DNA of 64,000 nucleotides from Idiomarina xiamenensis 10-D-4 (GCF_000299895.1 NZ_AMRG01000010.1:62001-126000), one strand, 5' to 3'. Numbered from the stretch's first letter, positions 26,388 to 36,740 are shown. Translations and numbers: made by a program. The notes: generated from the sequence alone by a model not told the origin.

Positions 26388-29300
26388 GCACGGCTAAGCA
26401 GCATGACGACAAAGGTTTAGTCAATCAAAGCCTGACCGACTTACCGTCGTTGTCGATTCGTCGACCAATCTTGATTGTCGTTATTAACTTACTGATTGTA
26501 TTAGCGGGTTTTGCTGCAGTATTTGGCGTTGAAGTGCGTGAACTGCCTGACGTCGATCGGCCAATGGTAACGGTACGGGCGGTGTTACCTGGGGCATCGC
26601 CAGAAACCATGGATGCTGAGGTCAGTAGTAAGCTGGAAGGCGCAGCAGCGCGAGTGAGCGGGGTTAAATCGATTCGCTCGTCCAGTGAAGAAAACTCTAG
26701 CCGTATTGTGGTGGAATTTCAGCCCGGCGTCGATTTGGATGACGCCGCATCAGAGATGCGCGAAGCCGTGGCGCAGGTGGAACGCGAATTACCGGACGAT
26801 ATTGAACAGGTTGGGGTGGTCAAGGCCGACGATGACGCCGAGGCGGTGGTGAGTTTGGCTATTTCTAGTGAAGCTTATTCTACCGAAGCGTTAACGCGTC
26901 GCGTCGACACCGATATTGCGCCGGAATTTTTATCCATATCCGGCGTTGCCGACGTACGTTTAAACGGTGATCGCGAACAGGTCTTACGGGTAGTCATTAA
27001 TCCATTACGTTTATCCAGTTACGGTTTGTCGATTAACGATGTGGTTGAGGCTATGCGTCAGGCGCCTTTTGATGTCCCCGCAGGCAATCTACAATCGGTT
27101 GACCATCAGTTAATTGTACGCGCCGATGCCACCACGGTCACCGCGGAGCAAGCCTCGGCAATCATTCTGCGCGATAATGTTCGAGTGGGCGATGTTGCCC
27201 AAGTCTATTTTGGTCCGGCTGATGCCAGTAGTTTGGTGCGTCTGGACGGGCTACCGGTTATTGGTCTCGGCATCATTCGTCAAGCGGGCTCGAACACTAT
27301 TGAAATTTCTGACCGGGTATTGGCAAAGGTTGAGCAGCTACGTGAACGCTTTCCTGAAATGTCGATCACCATCACCAATGACGATGCTGAGTTTATTCGC
27401 GGCTCGGTCAGCGAGGTGTTAACCTCGTTAGCGTTTACCATCGTGCTAGTGATCGGCACTTTATGGCTATTTATCGGTTCTTTTCGTGCCACGCTAATTC
27501 CTGCGTTAAGTATTCCTGTGGCGCTGGTCGGTGCGGTAGCCGCAATCTGGCTGTTTGGCTTTTCCATTAATATTTTGACACTGCTGGCGTTGGTACTGGC
27601 GACCGGTTTGATTGTTGATGACGCTATTGTGGTGACCGAGAATATCCAACGTCGCCGCGCCATGGGCTTAGGGCGTCGGGCGGCGGCGGTGATTGGTACG
27701 CGAGAGGTGTTCTTCGCCGTAGTCGCGACCACTGCGGTATTAGTCTCGGTGTTTGTGCCGATTGCTTTTCTGCCATCAACGGCTGGTCGCCTGTTCCGCG
27801 AGTTTGGCGGTGTATTAGCCGCCAGCGTGATCATCTCGTCGTTTGTGGCTTTGTCGTTGGTGCCTGCCTTCGCCTCGAAGTTGCGTATCAGTGAACGGCG
27901 CAATCGCTTGAGTGATGTTGGCGAGCGCTGTTTAAGTTTGTATCGGCGCAGCCTACGTTGGGTGCTACAGGTACCGGCGTTAGTGGTGTCGTTATCGTTA
28001 TTAGCCGCGGTCGGTGCCGGTGTCACTTACCAGTACCTTAATAATCAATTATTACCGGATGAAGATCGCGGTGTCATCAATGTCTTTGCCCGCGGCCCGG
28101 ACGGGGTTGGTTTAGATTTCATGAACCGTCAAGCGCGTCAAATAGAGGATGTCTTGCGTCCTTATGTAGACAGCGGTGAAATCGAGTCATTGTTTACCGT
28201 TGTTGGCCAATGGGACCCTAACTTAACCTTTATTACGGCACCTTTAGCCGATTGGTCGGAACGCGATAAGAGCCAACAGCAAATCATCAGTGAACTACGT
28301 GCACCATTAAACGATATCGCTGGCGCACCGGCGCGTGCTTTTGGTTCGAATAGTTTGAATATTCGCGGTCAAGGTGGCGGCTTAGAGTTAGCCTTAACCG
28401 GCGAAAACTATGAAGATATCTATCAGGCAGCGCTAACGTTTCAGCAAGCGATTCAAGAGCAAATGCCAGAGTTAGACCAACCCCGTATTTCTTATCAACC
28501 GACTCAGCCGCAATTACGTGTCAATATTGACCGTATTCGTGCAGCCGAACTCGGTGTGCCATTGACCGAGATTTCATCGACCTTACGAGCGGTCACTAAT
28601 GGCTATGACGTGGCTGACTTAAACGTGGGTGATCAGGCGATTCCAGTGATGGTGCAGGCGGAACGGATGAATATCCGTGATCCGAGTGATTTAGAGAATC
28701 TGTATGTTAAAAGTAACAGCGCTGAGTTGGTGCCGCTGGCGACGTTAACGAGCATCGTCGAAGAAGGCGTTGCTGCTGAGTTAGAGCGTCATGCGCAGCG
28801 TCGTGCTATCGAAATCAATATGTCGCTACCCAGCGATGTCCCTATTCAGCAAGCGGTAGATGGCTTGCGTGAAATCGGTCAACAAGTGTTGCCTGACGAT
28901 ATCGGCGTGGTGTTTTTAGGCGAGGCGGCGACGTTTGAAGATACCGCGCACGAGCTAACATTAACTTATGTATTGGCATTTTTGGTGGTGTTGCTGGTGC
29001 TCGCAGCGCAGTTTGAAAGCTTTAACTCAGCAACCGTGGTTATTCTGACCGTTCCTTTTGGTATTGCAGCGGCAATTTATGCGTTATTTTTGACGGGCAC
29101 GTCGATCAATATTTATTCGCAAATTGGCCTCGTCATGTTGATCGGTTTAGTGGCTAAGAACTCGATTTTGATGGTGGAGTTTGCCGACCAGTTGCGTGAC
29201 CAAGGATACAGTGTCGCCGACGCTACCGAACAAGCGGCGTTGATTCGTTTACGACCTATCACCATGACATTGATTTCCACTATCTTGGGTGGGTTGCCGT

Positions 29301-29497
29301 TGATTCTATCCAGTGGTGCCGGTGCTGAGTCACGCAATGCCATAGGCTGGGTGGTGTTTGGTGGCTTAGGTTTAGCGGTTTTGTTTACCCTTTATCTGAC
29401 GCCTGTGCTGTACCAATGGTTAGCGCGTTTTAGTAAACCGCGCGCCGATGAAGGTGAACGCTTGCAGCGCGAGATGGATGCCGCGCAGCAATTGTAA
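26384..29497 (+). CDS. RND efflux pump, HAE1-type inner-membrane transporter
   Basis: 1037 residues, the normal size. It has two large periplasmic loops and 12 membrane segments. TM4 carries the proton-relay pair in GLIVDDAIVVTENI and TM10 has the Lys in GLVAKNSILMVEFADQL, matching proton-driven hydrophobic/amphiphilic exporters. It forms a two-gene unit with the upstream adaptor; no TolC-type channel gene is adjacent, so a chromosomal one elsewhere is presumably used. The exported compound cannot be inferred. Confidence 0.93.
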   Translation: MSTAKQHDDKGLVNQSLTDLPSLSIRRPILIVVINLLIVLAGFAAVFGVEVRELPDVDRPMVTVRAVLPGASPETMDAEVSSKLEGAAARVSGVKSIRSSSEENSSRIVVEFQPGVDLDDAASEMREAVAQVERELPDDIEQVGVVKADDDAEAVVSLAISSEAYSTEALTRRVDTDIAPEFLSISGVADVRLNGDREQVLRVVINPLRLSSYGLSINDVVEAMRQAPFDVPAGNLQSVDHQLIVRADATTVTAEQASAIILRDNVRVGDVAQVYFGPADASSLVRLDGLPVIGLGIIRQAGSNTIEISDRVLAKVEQLRERFPEMSITITNDDAEFIRGSVSEVLTSLAFTIVLVIGTLWLFIGSFRATLIPALSIPVALVGAVAAIWLFGFSINILTLLALVLATGLIVDDAIVVTENIQRRRAMGLGRRAAAVIGTREVFFAVVATTAVLVSVFVPIAFLPSTAGRLFREFGGVLAASVIISSFVALSLVPAFASKLRISERRNRLSDVGERCLSLYRRSLRWVLQVPALVVSLSLLAAVGAGVTYQYLNNQLLPDEDRGVINVFARGPDGVGLDFMNRQARQIEDVLRPYVDSGEIESLFTVVGQWDPNLTFITAPLADWSERDKSQQQIISELRAPLNDIAGAPARAFGSNSLNIRGQGGGLELALTGENYEDIYQAALTFQQAIQEQMPELDQPRISYQPTQPQLRVNIDRIRAAELGVPLTEISSTLRAVTNGYDVADLNVGDQAIPVMVQAERMNIRDPSDLENLYVKSNSAELVPLATLTSIVEEGVAAELERHAQRRAIEINMSLPSDVPIQQAVDGLREIGQQVLPDDIGVVFLGEAATFEDTAHELTLTYVLAFLVVLLVLAAQFESFNSATVVILTVPFGIAAAIYALFLTGTSINIYSQIGLVMLIGLVAKNSILMVEFADQLRDQGYSVADATEQAALIRLRPITMTLISTILGGLPLILSSGAGAESRNAIGWVVFGGLGLAVLFTLYLTPVLYQWLARFSKPRADEGERLQREMDAAQQL

Positions 29498-29636
29498 AGT
29501 TAACAGTATGATCACACTTGCTACTCGTTTTGTTGCGTCAGCTATGCTAAAACGTTAACAGGCCTAAACAATAACAATAAAATAGGAACTGGCATGGATG
29601 ACGCTGGTGAAAAGGCGAGTAGCCGGGTGAAGCGAC

Positions 29637-30635
29637 ATGGATCATCGTAGTCTGGCGGGTTGCATGTTTGGGCTGCTGACAATCACGTCGGCAGTTGCAG
29701 CCGAACCCGCTCAACAAAAAGCTACTGATAATCAACAACAACAGGAAAAAGACGGCGATCAAGCGTGGTTGGATGACTTTCGTAGTGGGTTAAATAACAG
29801 TGTTGACGCCACCGCACGTTGGTTAGACGATTTTTTTGGCGATAAACGAAGCTTTGATGATAGCCAAGGCAGTACCGGGCGTCTGTCGGTGGCGCCGCAA
29901 TGGGACCAATACGACGGTTTCGAAGTCGATACCAGCTTACGCGCGAAAGTCCGTTTGCCGCAGGCTGAGCAACGTTTCAGTGCCTTCTTCGGTAGTGATG
30001 GTGAGGACGATTTGCGCGGCCCTTCCAGCGCTAGACGCTCGGTCGTTCGTAGTAGTCGTGACGACGACTGGCTATTGGGGTTTGGTTTTGACCCTTATCT
30101 GCATGATGGCAATCCGGTCTCATTCAGTGTCGGTGTGCGTGGCGGTATTCATTTAGACCCTTACACTCGGGCGCGTTATCGCTTCGACTTACCCTTTAAC
30201 GATAATCATCAATTACGTGCTCGTTCCGATGCATTCTGGCGTGATAGCGACGGCTTTGGCGTCGAGCAATATATTGATATCGAACAGCAGTTTTCTAGCC
30301 TCTGGTTGGGGCGCTGGTCGTTACACGGTAAGTTTGCCGAACGCACTAAGGGCCTAGAATGGTACAACGGCTATACCATTTTTTATTTGTACGATGAACA
30401 ACGCGCAATATCGTCTGAGTTTTGGCTCTACGGGCAAACCGATAACGAGGCTGAAACGCTTAACGATTATGGTTTTCGGGTTAATCACCGGCAGCAGCTT
30501 TGGCGTGAGTGGTTCTATATCGAAACGTGGGCAGGGCTACATTGGCCACGTTATGAATTTGAAGACCATCGCTCGGCCAAGTGGATGCTGGGTATCGAGT
30601 TTGAACTGCATTTTGGCGCCGATTACTATGATTAA
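29637..30635 (+). CDS. Exported, probably outer-membrane protein of unknown family
   Basis: 332 residues with a signal peptide (SLAGCMFGLLTITSAVAA, cleavage likely AVAA|EP). A Gln/Asp-rich linker is followed by an aromatic-rich, alternating pattern of beta strands typical of outer-membrane barrels (for example SVGVRGGIHLDPYTRARYRF, LWLGRWSLHGKFAERT, FWLYGQTDNEAETL, WFYIETWAGLHWPRY, WMLGIEFELHFG). It does not look like a TolC-type channel. It follows the RND pair by about 140 bases and could be an envelope stress or accessory protein; function unknown. Confidence 0.65.
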   Translation: MDHRSLAGCMFGLLTITSAVAAEPAQQKATDNQQQQEKDGDQAWLDDFRSGLNNSVDATARWLDDFFGDKRSFDDSQGSTGRLSVAPQWDQYDGFEVDTSLRAKVRLPQAEQRFSAFFGSDGEDDLRGPSSARRSVVRSSRDDDWLLGFGFDPYLHDGNPVSFSVGVRGGIHLDPYTRARYRFDLPFNDNHQLRARSDAFWRDSDGFGVEQYIDIEQQFSSLWLGRWSLHGKFAERTKGLEWYNGYTIFYLYDEQRAISSEFWLYGQTDNEAETLNDYGFRVNHRQQLWREWFYIETWAGLHWPRYEFEDHRSAKWMLGIEFELHFGADYYD

Positions 30636-30702
30636 CCAGCGCTAAAGTGGATTTATCATATTGGGGCTGTCGCTGGCAGCCCATTGCCGTGACTAATAGC
30701 TG

Positions 30703-31194
30703 TTATTGTGGCTTGTGCGTGCTAGCTTGTTGATAACTGCCGACTTCTAATACCGGTGCAGCTTCCAGTCGCTCGGCATCCATCATCGCCGCGACACGTT
30801 GCATCGATGACAACAGCTGCGACTGTTCCCATTCTTCCAACGCACAGAACTTCTCAATAAAATGCTCTTGTAGCGGCTGTGGAGCGTTGTTGAGTAGCGC
30901 TTGTCCTGCCTCGGTTAAGTGTAGCGAGACACGCCGCTTATCTTGATTACTACGCTGTCGTTGCAACAGTTGGCGGTGTTCCAAGCGGTCAATGATATTA
31001 CTGACCGTGGCAGGGCTTAAGTTAATGGTATGCGCGATGTGGCTCGCGGTAATGCCGTCATGAGCGTCAATTTCGCGCATGATCATCAGTTGCGGACCGG
31101 TCAGGCCTGAGTGTTTATTTAACTGCTTCGAGTACAAATCAATCGCGCGAATGACTTTGCGCAATGCGAGTAACAGCTCTTCGTATTTTTGCAT
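30703..31194 (-). CDS. MarR-family transcriptional regulator
   Basis: About 163 residues. The winged helix-turn-helix is visible as LTGPQLMIMREIDAHDGITASHIAHTINLSPATVSNIIDRLEHRQLLQRQRSNQDKRRVSLHLTEAGQ (quoted by its ends LTGPQLMIMREI and DKRRVSLHLTEAG), with the wing residues DKR and R typical of MarR proteins. The ATG at 31194 is chosen; a GTG four codons upstream is possible. It lies tail-to-tail with the outer-membrane gene and near an RND pump, a common association, but no operator could be assigned. Confidence 0.88.
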   Translation of the reverse strand: MQKYEELLLALRKVIRAIDLYSKQLNKHSGLTGPQLMIMREIDAHDGITASHIAHTINLSPATVSNIIDRLEHRQLLQRQRSNQDKRRVSLHLTEAGQALLNNAPQPLQEHFIEKFCALEEWEQSQLLSSMQRVAAMMDAERLEAAPVLEVGSYQQASTHKPQ

Positions 31195-31390
31195 TGCCTT
31201 CACCACCTGCTAAACCTAGCTAACAAGCTTACCCAGTAAGCGTCCGATACTGGCTAATTTAACCAGAAAGTGGGCAAAAGTGAACCGCAAAGTGGTTATC
31301 GTGGCAACTATTTGAGGACTAATCGTCGTGCTTACCGCAGTTATGAGACGTCATTATTGCCGTCGACGCCCAGACACTCACTAAAAAAGC

Positions 31391-31420
31391 AAAAAAAAGC
31401 CCGACATTGTGGTCGGGCTT
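31391..31420 (-). terminator. Intrinsic terminator after dps
   Basis: On the minus strand, AAGCCCGAC / GTCGGGCTT with a 6-base loop followed by eight T. It terminates the dps transcript. Confidence 0.88.
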
Positions 31421-31443
31421 AGTGTTGATAGGTGGCGATTTAA

Positions 31444-31968
31444 CTAACCTTTTAATTGGCCTGACGATGATTCAATGTGCGCTCGCACGAACCATTGGAA
31501 TTGCTCTAAATCAGCCAATTGGCCGGTTAATATGTCTTCCGACACCGCATCGAGTTCTGCCAATTTCTCGATAGCCTGACGATGGTCAGCGTTAACGCCG
31601 TTATAAACTTTATCGAGCGCCGTTAAGTGTTCGCTCACCAAACCTTTACCGACTTCATAGTCTTGCCATGAACGACGTTCGACTAACGCTTTTGGTGTGC
31701 CGACTGGGACACCACCCAAAGTCGCAATGCGTTCGGCAACGGTATCGGTCATTTCACGAATGGTCTCTACTTGCGGATCGAGCATCTCGTGCACACCAAT
31801 AAAGTTAGGGCCAACCACATTCCAATGGATGTGTTTTAACGTCAATTGCAGGTCAATCAGTGCTACCATGCGCTGATCTAATAACTCAATGACCTGTTGT
31901 GCAGCCTTATCGCTCATGCCTGGGGCAGTAAAACCTGCGACTTTGCTTGATGGATTACCCTTGCTCAT
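31444..31968 (-). CDS. dps: Dps-family ferritin-like DNA-protection protein
   Basis: 174 residues. The ferroxidase ligands of Dps are recognisable in LTLKHIHWNVVGPNFIGVHEMLDPQVETIREMTDTVAERI (by parts KHIHWNVVG, HEMLDP and DTVAERI): His, Asp and Glu at the subunit interface. Dps dodecamers oxidise and store iron with peroxide and protect DNA. The open frame continues about 50 codons upstream, but the AGGAGG at 31973-31978 places the start at the MM pair (31971 or 31968, the latter better spaced). It is monocistronic. Confidence 0.93.
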   Translation of the reverse strand: MSKGNPSSKVAGFTAPGMSDKAAQQVIELLDQRMVALIDLQLTLKHIHWNVVGPNFIGVHEMLDPQVETIREMTDTVAERIATLGGVPVGTPKALVERRSWQDYEVGKGLVSEHLTALDKVYNGVNADHRQAIEKLAELDAVSEDILTGQLADLEQFQWFVRAHIESSSGQLKG

Positions 31969-32062
31969 CATTCCTCCTTCCATTGATTTACAACTTGCTC
32001 TTAGTGTTACGCAGCAAGCTAAGGAATGGATCTGAATGAGCCCGCAAAGCCGATTCTTGACA

Positions 32063-33232
32063 CTAACGTCTGGCGGATAAATCAGTACGACGAATTTGCA
32101 CCACAACGCCAAACTTGGGATGGTCAAAGTAGTGCGTTTCGTGACTGATCACACGGCGTAGCTGAGCAAAATGATAAGCGCGTAGGAACCGTTGCTGCGC
32201 TGTTTGCCCAGCTAATGCTTGTTCTGCTTGCTCGGCGAGCGTGCCTGCTGCGGGTGTCGCAAAGGCTTCTTCCCGTAAGTTTAAATCACTATCAATATGC
32301 AAGTAGTTGCCGACTAGAAAAATATGCATTAAACCGTCTAGCTCCCACACTTGTTGTGGTAAACCAGCGCTACGGTAAGCCGGTTTGGGCGGTAAGGCAG
32401 GGCTGTTCAGCGCTGAATTATGTTCGCCCAGAGTAAAGTTCAACTGTTGCTGATCGACGGCACTGAGCAGTTTATCAATACGCTGCATCCGCGTCAGTGG
32501 TTGCTCACCGTTTTGCTGAGCCATGGTTGATAAGTTATCGGTATCATCTCGTTGATAACCTAAATAATCATAATCCTCGCTAAAATTGACACCGCCAAAC
32601 AGTCGAATTTTATTGTTGCTGTTACGATTAAACACCGGTTGCCGCCAAGCGAGGTGCAAAATGGGTTCAGCCTGCCCTGAACGTACCAGCTGCTGCCGCA
32701 TATCATCGAGTTCTAAGCTATCCGCTGGCAGCAAAAATGGCCCTTGAGCCTGATAGATATCACCGCCGGCACCGTCGATGACAACGTCAGTTTTTGCAAG
32801 GCCACGCAGAGCGCTGGGCTTTTCGCCTTGCCATGCGCCAGGTAAAGGCAATAACTCTAACTCATCGTGATAACGGCAGCTCAGTAGTGGCGTTTCTAAC
32901 ATTAACTCGGCCACTTGGCAGTCATCTAAACCAGCCAACAGCGCACGGCGATAGGTATCTTCAAAGTAGGGGCTGAGTAAATCGTCGCTACCACTGATTT
33001 TTTGCGGCTGAATGGCGAGTGGAAAGCGTTCGGCAACGGTTTGTCCGATAGTGTGACGAAATACCAGTACTTCAACTTCAAACCAGCGCCAGTTATTGGT
33101 GGGCGTTGCTGGTTGGGTCGTCGACGCGGCGCTTTGTGCACTAGCGGTAGCCGGTACTAGTGGCAGTAGCAGCGAACTGGCTGCCACTAGCAACGTTAAA
33201 CATAACCGTCGGGTAGATATTGTCAGGGTCAT
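32063..33232 (-). CDS. CsiV-like periplasmic protein
   Basis: About 389 residues with a signal peptide (LCLTLLVAASSLLLPLVPATASAQS, cleaved near ASAQS). The N-terminal WRWFEVEVLVFRH and the C-terminal RRVISHETHYFDHPKFGVVVQIRR are typical of the CsiV family, named for a peptidoglycan-binding cell-shape factor in Vibrio. Its place immediately downstream of mfd is the same as in related gammaproteobacteria. The start codon lies one base after the mfd stop, with AAGGAAA upstream, so the two are cotranscribed. A longer frame to 33265 overlaps mfd and is unlikely. Confidence 0.75.
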   Translation of the reverse strand: MTLTISTRRLCLTLLVAASSLLLPLVPATASAQSAASTTQPATPTNNWRWFEVEVLVFRHTIGQTVAERFPLAIQPQKISGSDDLLSPYFEDTYRRALLAGLDDCQVAELMLETPLLSCRYHDELELLPLPGAWQGEKPSALRGLAKTDVVIDGAGGDIYQAQGPFLLPADSLELDDMRQQLVRSGQAEPILHLAWRQPVFNRNSNNKIRLFGGVNFSEDYDYLGYQRDDTDNLSTMAQQNGEQPLTRMQRIDKLLSAVDQQQLNFTLGEHNSALNSPALPPKPAYRSAGLPQQVWELDGLMHIFLVGNYLHIDSDLNLREEAFATPAAGTLAEQAEQALAGQTAQQRFLRAYHFAQLRRVISHETHYFDHPKFGVVVQIRRTDLSARR

Positions 33233-33233
33233 A

Positions 33234-36200
33234 TTAATCAGCGTTTCCTTGCCTGTTAGCATCAAACTCGGCTAGCAGTGACTGTATCAGTTTTAAACGA
33301 GCTTGAGTATCTTCAACTGCCATTGATAGGCGCAAGCGGTTGGGACCGTCGAGCTTATATCGATTAGGCGCTTGTTGTATGAGTGCAATGATGTGCTGAG
33401 GTTCAATTGACGTTTTATCGGCGAACTCAATGGCCCCGCCTTGTCTGCCCATATCAATTTTACGAATACCTAGCGCTTGTGCTTGATTACGAATACGGGT
33501 GACTTCGATAAGTTGCTTAGCCGCTTGCGGTAACAACCCGAAGCGGTCGATCATTTCAACTTGCAGCTCATCAAGCTGAGCGTCATCCTCACAACTGGCT
33601 ATTCGCTTATACAGACTTAGGCGGATGTTCACGTCGGCGATGTAATCGTCCGGCAATAATGCAGCAATCCGCAAATCAACTTCAGCTTTGTGACTTAGCG
33701 CACCGTTTAAGGATGGTTCACGTCCTTCGCGCAATGCCGCCACGGCGTCATCTAGCATATCCATATAAAGGGTAAAACCAATCGATTCGATTTGACCACT
33801 TTGATCGTCGCCCAGTAATTCGCCCGCGCCGCGAATTTCCAGGTCATGGGTGGCTAACATGAAGCCAGCGCCTAAATCCTCAAGCTGTGAGATCGCTTCC
33901 AAGCGCTTGCTGGCATCTTTGCTCAGGCGCTTCGGATGTGGCGTTAATAAATAAGCATATGCTTGATGGTGTGAACGGCCAACGCGGCCACGCAATTGGT
34001 GCATCTGTGCTAAACCTAAGTGGTCGGCTCTATCCATAATGATGGTATTAGCACTGGGAATGTCGATGCCGGTTTCAACGATAGTGGTACAGACCAGAAC
34101 GTTAAAACGTTGATGATAAAAGTCTGACATGATGCGCTCTAGCTCGCGTTCACGCATTTGTCCGTGGGCTACGGTCACCCGTGCCTCGGGAACCAGTTCG
34201 GCAATATCCCGCGCTGTCTTATCAATAGTGTCGACATTGTTGTGTAAAAAATAGGCCTGACCGCCACGCAATATCTCGCGCAGAATCGCCTCGCGGATCA
34301 GCGCATTATCGTATTCCCGGACAAAAGTTTTGACGGCTAAGCGTTTGGCTGGTGGCGTGGCAATGATAGATAAATCACGAATGTTATTCATCGCCATATT
34401 CAGCGTACGTGGGATAGGCGTTGCCGTCAGCGTAAGAATATCGACATTGGCGCGCAGTTTTTTGATGGCATCCTTTTGGCGTACGCCAAAGCGGTGTTCC
34501 TCATCGACAATCAGCAAGCCCAAGTCATGACTGACGATATCTTTTTGCAGTAACTTATGCGTACCAATCAAAATATCAATTTTGCCATCGGCTAACTGCG
34601 CCAGAATTTGTTGAGTTTGCTTGGCGGTGCGAAAACGCGATAACACCTCAACTTTCACCGGCCAATCGGCAAAGCGGTCTTTAAAGTTTTCGTAATGCTG
34701 CTGTGCTAACAGCGTAGTAGGCACCAATACTGCGACCTGCTTGCCGTCGTTAACGGCGACAAAGGCGGCGCGCATGGCGACTTCGGTTTTGCCAAAGCCG
34801 ACATCGCCACAGACTAGGCGATCCATCGCCCGCGGTGCTTGCATATCGGCAAGGGTGGCTTGAATCGCCTGTTGTTGGTCGGCGGTTTCTTCAAACGGAA
34901 AGCTATCGGCAAAGCGTTGGTACTCATTAGCGTCTACGGCAAAGGCATGGCCTTGCTTGACCGCCCGGCGGGCATATATATCCAGTAATTCGGCGGCAAC
35001 GTCGCGGATTTTCTCGGCAGCACGGCGTTTGGCTTTTTCCCAGCTATCGTTACCCAGTTTATGCAGTGGTGCGCTACTTTGTTCGCCACCGCTATAGCGA
35101 CTGAGTACGTGTAGGGAGGACACCGGTACATATAGGGTCGAACCGCCTGCATATTCGATGGTGACAAATTCGGTGGTAATGCCGCCAGCATCTAACGTTG
35201 TTAATCCCTGGTAACGGCCAACACCATGATCGATATGAACCACCGGTTGGCCTTGTTGTAGCTCGGCTAGGTTGCGTATTAACGTGTCGGCACTGACGCT
35301 GGCCTTTTGTTCGCGGCGTCGCCGCTGCGCAACTTTTTGGCCCAGCAACTCGGTTTCGGTAACAACCCAAATGCCTTGTCCTTGTTCGTCATTACCGCTA
35401 AAGAATGAGTTAACTACCGCACCAATGGTTAAACCGATACTGGCGTCGGCGTTATAAAAGGCGGAAAAATGTTCGAACTCGGGAGCGCTAATATGGATGC
35501 GCGATAAGAGTTCTCTTAAGGTTTCGCGGCGGCCCGCGGTTTCGGCATAAAATAAAATACGCTGGCGCTTAGCAAGACTGCTCTCAATAAATTGCCGCAA
35601 CGCTTTGAGAGGCTCTTTACTGCGAGTATCGGCGGCGATATCGTCGATGGCCTGAGTGTTAAAACTAATGCTACCGGGTTGCGCCTGTTGCTCGGGTACC
35701 ATCGCCCGAATACGTTGCAGGCGTTTAAATCCGGCATGTACTTGGTCGGCGGCCAAAAACAGCTCATTGGGTGTCAATAATGGCCGTTGAATATCATAAC
35801 GGCGTTGCTCGTAGCGATAATTAATATCGTGCCAAAGGCGCTCCAAACTACCTTGAATATTACCAAAGCTGACCAGCAAGGCATCGTTGGGTAAGTAGTC
35901 AAACAAGGTGGCGGTGTGCTCAAAAAACAGCGGTAAGTAATACTCAATGCCGGCCGGAAATAAACCTTTGCTGACTTGTTGATAAATTGACTCGGCGGCG
36001 TTGTTGGCATCAAAGCGTTCGCGATAATTGGCGCGAAAACGCTCAATCGCAGTCTTATCGGTAGCAAACTCACGAGCTGGTAATAGATTAACGCTGTCGA
36101 TGGTCTCTTCAGAGCGTTGTGTTTCTGGATCAAAACGTCTGATACTGTCGATTTCGTCATCAAAAAAGTCGATGCGCAGCGGCGTTCGTGAGCCCATCGG

Positions 36201-36740
36201 AAACAAATCTAAGATCGCGCCGCGAGCGCAGAACTCGCCATGCTCCATGACCTGTTCGACGGCACGGTAGCCAGCGCGTTCTAGTCGCTGGCGTAAGGCA
36301 ATGCCATCTAAGCGCTGGCCGGTCGCCAACTGCAACGTCTGCCCGGCGACATAATCAACCGGCGACAAACGATGCAACAGCGTGTTCAGCGAGACAATCA
36401 GCGCGCCACGGTGAGTTTCAGGCAAGCGTGATAATACCGTTAAGCGCTCCGAGGTAATGTCTTGATGCGGGGAAAAGTTGTCATAAGGAAGCGTTTCCCA
36501 ATCAGGGAATACCATCACATTGTCGCGTAGGTGTGGTTGATGCGCTAAAAAGCTTTTAATTTCTTGTTCCAGCCGCAGCGCTTGTGGCGTGTCGGCGGTA
36601 ACCACCAGTAGCATCTGTTGCTGCTGCGCGATGACTTGGGCTAAGGCTAGTGCTGGCGCACTGCCATGCAGGTTTTGCCAGGTGATATCTTGATTAACGG
36701 ACGGTGCGATTGGCGGCGTAAAAATCGACGCTGTGCTCAT
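33234..36740 (-). CDS. mfd: Transcription-repair coupling factor
   Basis: About 1168 residues, a very close match to E. coli Mfd across its length. Mfd removes stalled RNA polymerase and recruits UvrA. Visible parts: the UvrB-like N-terminus (WETLPYDNFSPHQDI), the RNA-polymerase interaction domain (PVVHIDHGVGRYQGL), helicase motifs (GDVGFGKTEVAMRA Walker A, DEEH Walker B, TATPIPRTLNMAM), the translocation motif region (HQLRGRVGRSHHQAYAYLLTPH) and the C-terminal UvrA-binding-masking domain. The start is either ATG 36740 (MSTASIF) or ATG 36761; neither has a strong ribosome binding site. Confidence 0.97.
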   Translation of the reverse strand: MSTASIFTPPIAPSVNQDITWQNLHGSAPALALAQVIAQQQQMLLVVTADTPQALRLEQEIKSFLAHQPHLRDNVMVFPDWETLPYDNFSPHQDITSERLTVLSRLPETHRGALIVSLNTLLHRLSPVDYVAGQTLQLATGQRLDGIALRQRLERAGYRAVEQVMEHGEFCARGAILDLFPMGSRTPLRIDFFDDEIDSIRRFDPETQRSEETIDSVNLLPAREFATDKTAIERFRANYRERFDANNAAESIYQQVSKGLFPAGIEYYLPLFFEHTATLFDYLPNDALLVSFGNIQGSLERLWHDINYRYEQRRYDIQRPLLTPNELFLAADQVHAGFKRLQRIRAMVPEQQAQPGSISFNTQAIDDIAADTRSKEPLKALRQFIESSLAKRQRILFYAETAGRRETLRELLSRIHISAPEFEHFSAFYNADASIGLTIGAVVNSFFSGNDEQGQGIWVVTETELLGQKVAQRRRREQKASVSADTLIRNLAELQQGQPVVHIDHGVGRYQGLTTLDAGGITTEFVTIEYAGGSTLYVPVSSLHVLSRYSGGEQSSAPLHKLGNDSWEKAKRRAAEKIRDVAAELLDIYARRAVKQGHAFAVDANEYQRFADSFPFEETADQQQAIQATLADMQAPRAMDRLVCGDVGFGKTEVAMRAAFVAVNDGKQVAVLVPTTLLAQQHYENFKDRFADWPVKVEVLSRFRTAKQTQQILAQLADGKIDILIGTHKLLQKDIVSHDLGLLIVDEEHRFGVRQKDAIKKLRANVDILTLTATPIPRTLNMAMNNIRDLSIIATPPAKRLAVKTFVREYDNALIREAILREILRGGQAYFLHNNVDTIDKTARDIAELVPEARVTVAHGQMRERELERIMSDFYHQRFNVLVCTTIVETGIDIPSANTIIMDRADHLGLAQMHQLRGRVGRSHHQAYAYLLTPHPKRLSKDASKRLEAISQLEDLGAGFMLATHDLEIRGAGELLGDDQSGQIESIGFTLYMDMLDDAVAALREGREPSLNGALSHKAEVDLRIAALLPDDYIADVNIRLSLYKRIASCEDDAQLDELQVEMIDRFGLLPQAAKQLIEVTRIRNQAQALGIRKIDMGRQGGAIEFADKTSIEPQHIIALIQQAPNRYKLDGPNRLRLSMAVEDTQARLKLIQSLLAEFDANRQGNAD

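Noticed and set aside
27280-28026. A 248-codon minus-strand frame inside the RND pump gene
   Set aside because: Antisense shadow of a conserved transporter; Thr/Asn/Ala-rich low-complexity translation.
31971-32127. Fifty-residue N-terminal extension of Dps
   Set aside because: AGGAGG at 31973-31978 and family length place the start at 31968/31971; the extension has no Dps character.
33233-33265. Extended start for the CsiV-like gene inside mfd
   Set aside because: The internal ATG at 33232 has AAGGAAA upstream and directly precedes a good signal peptide.
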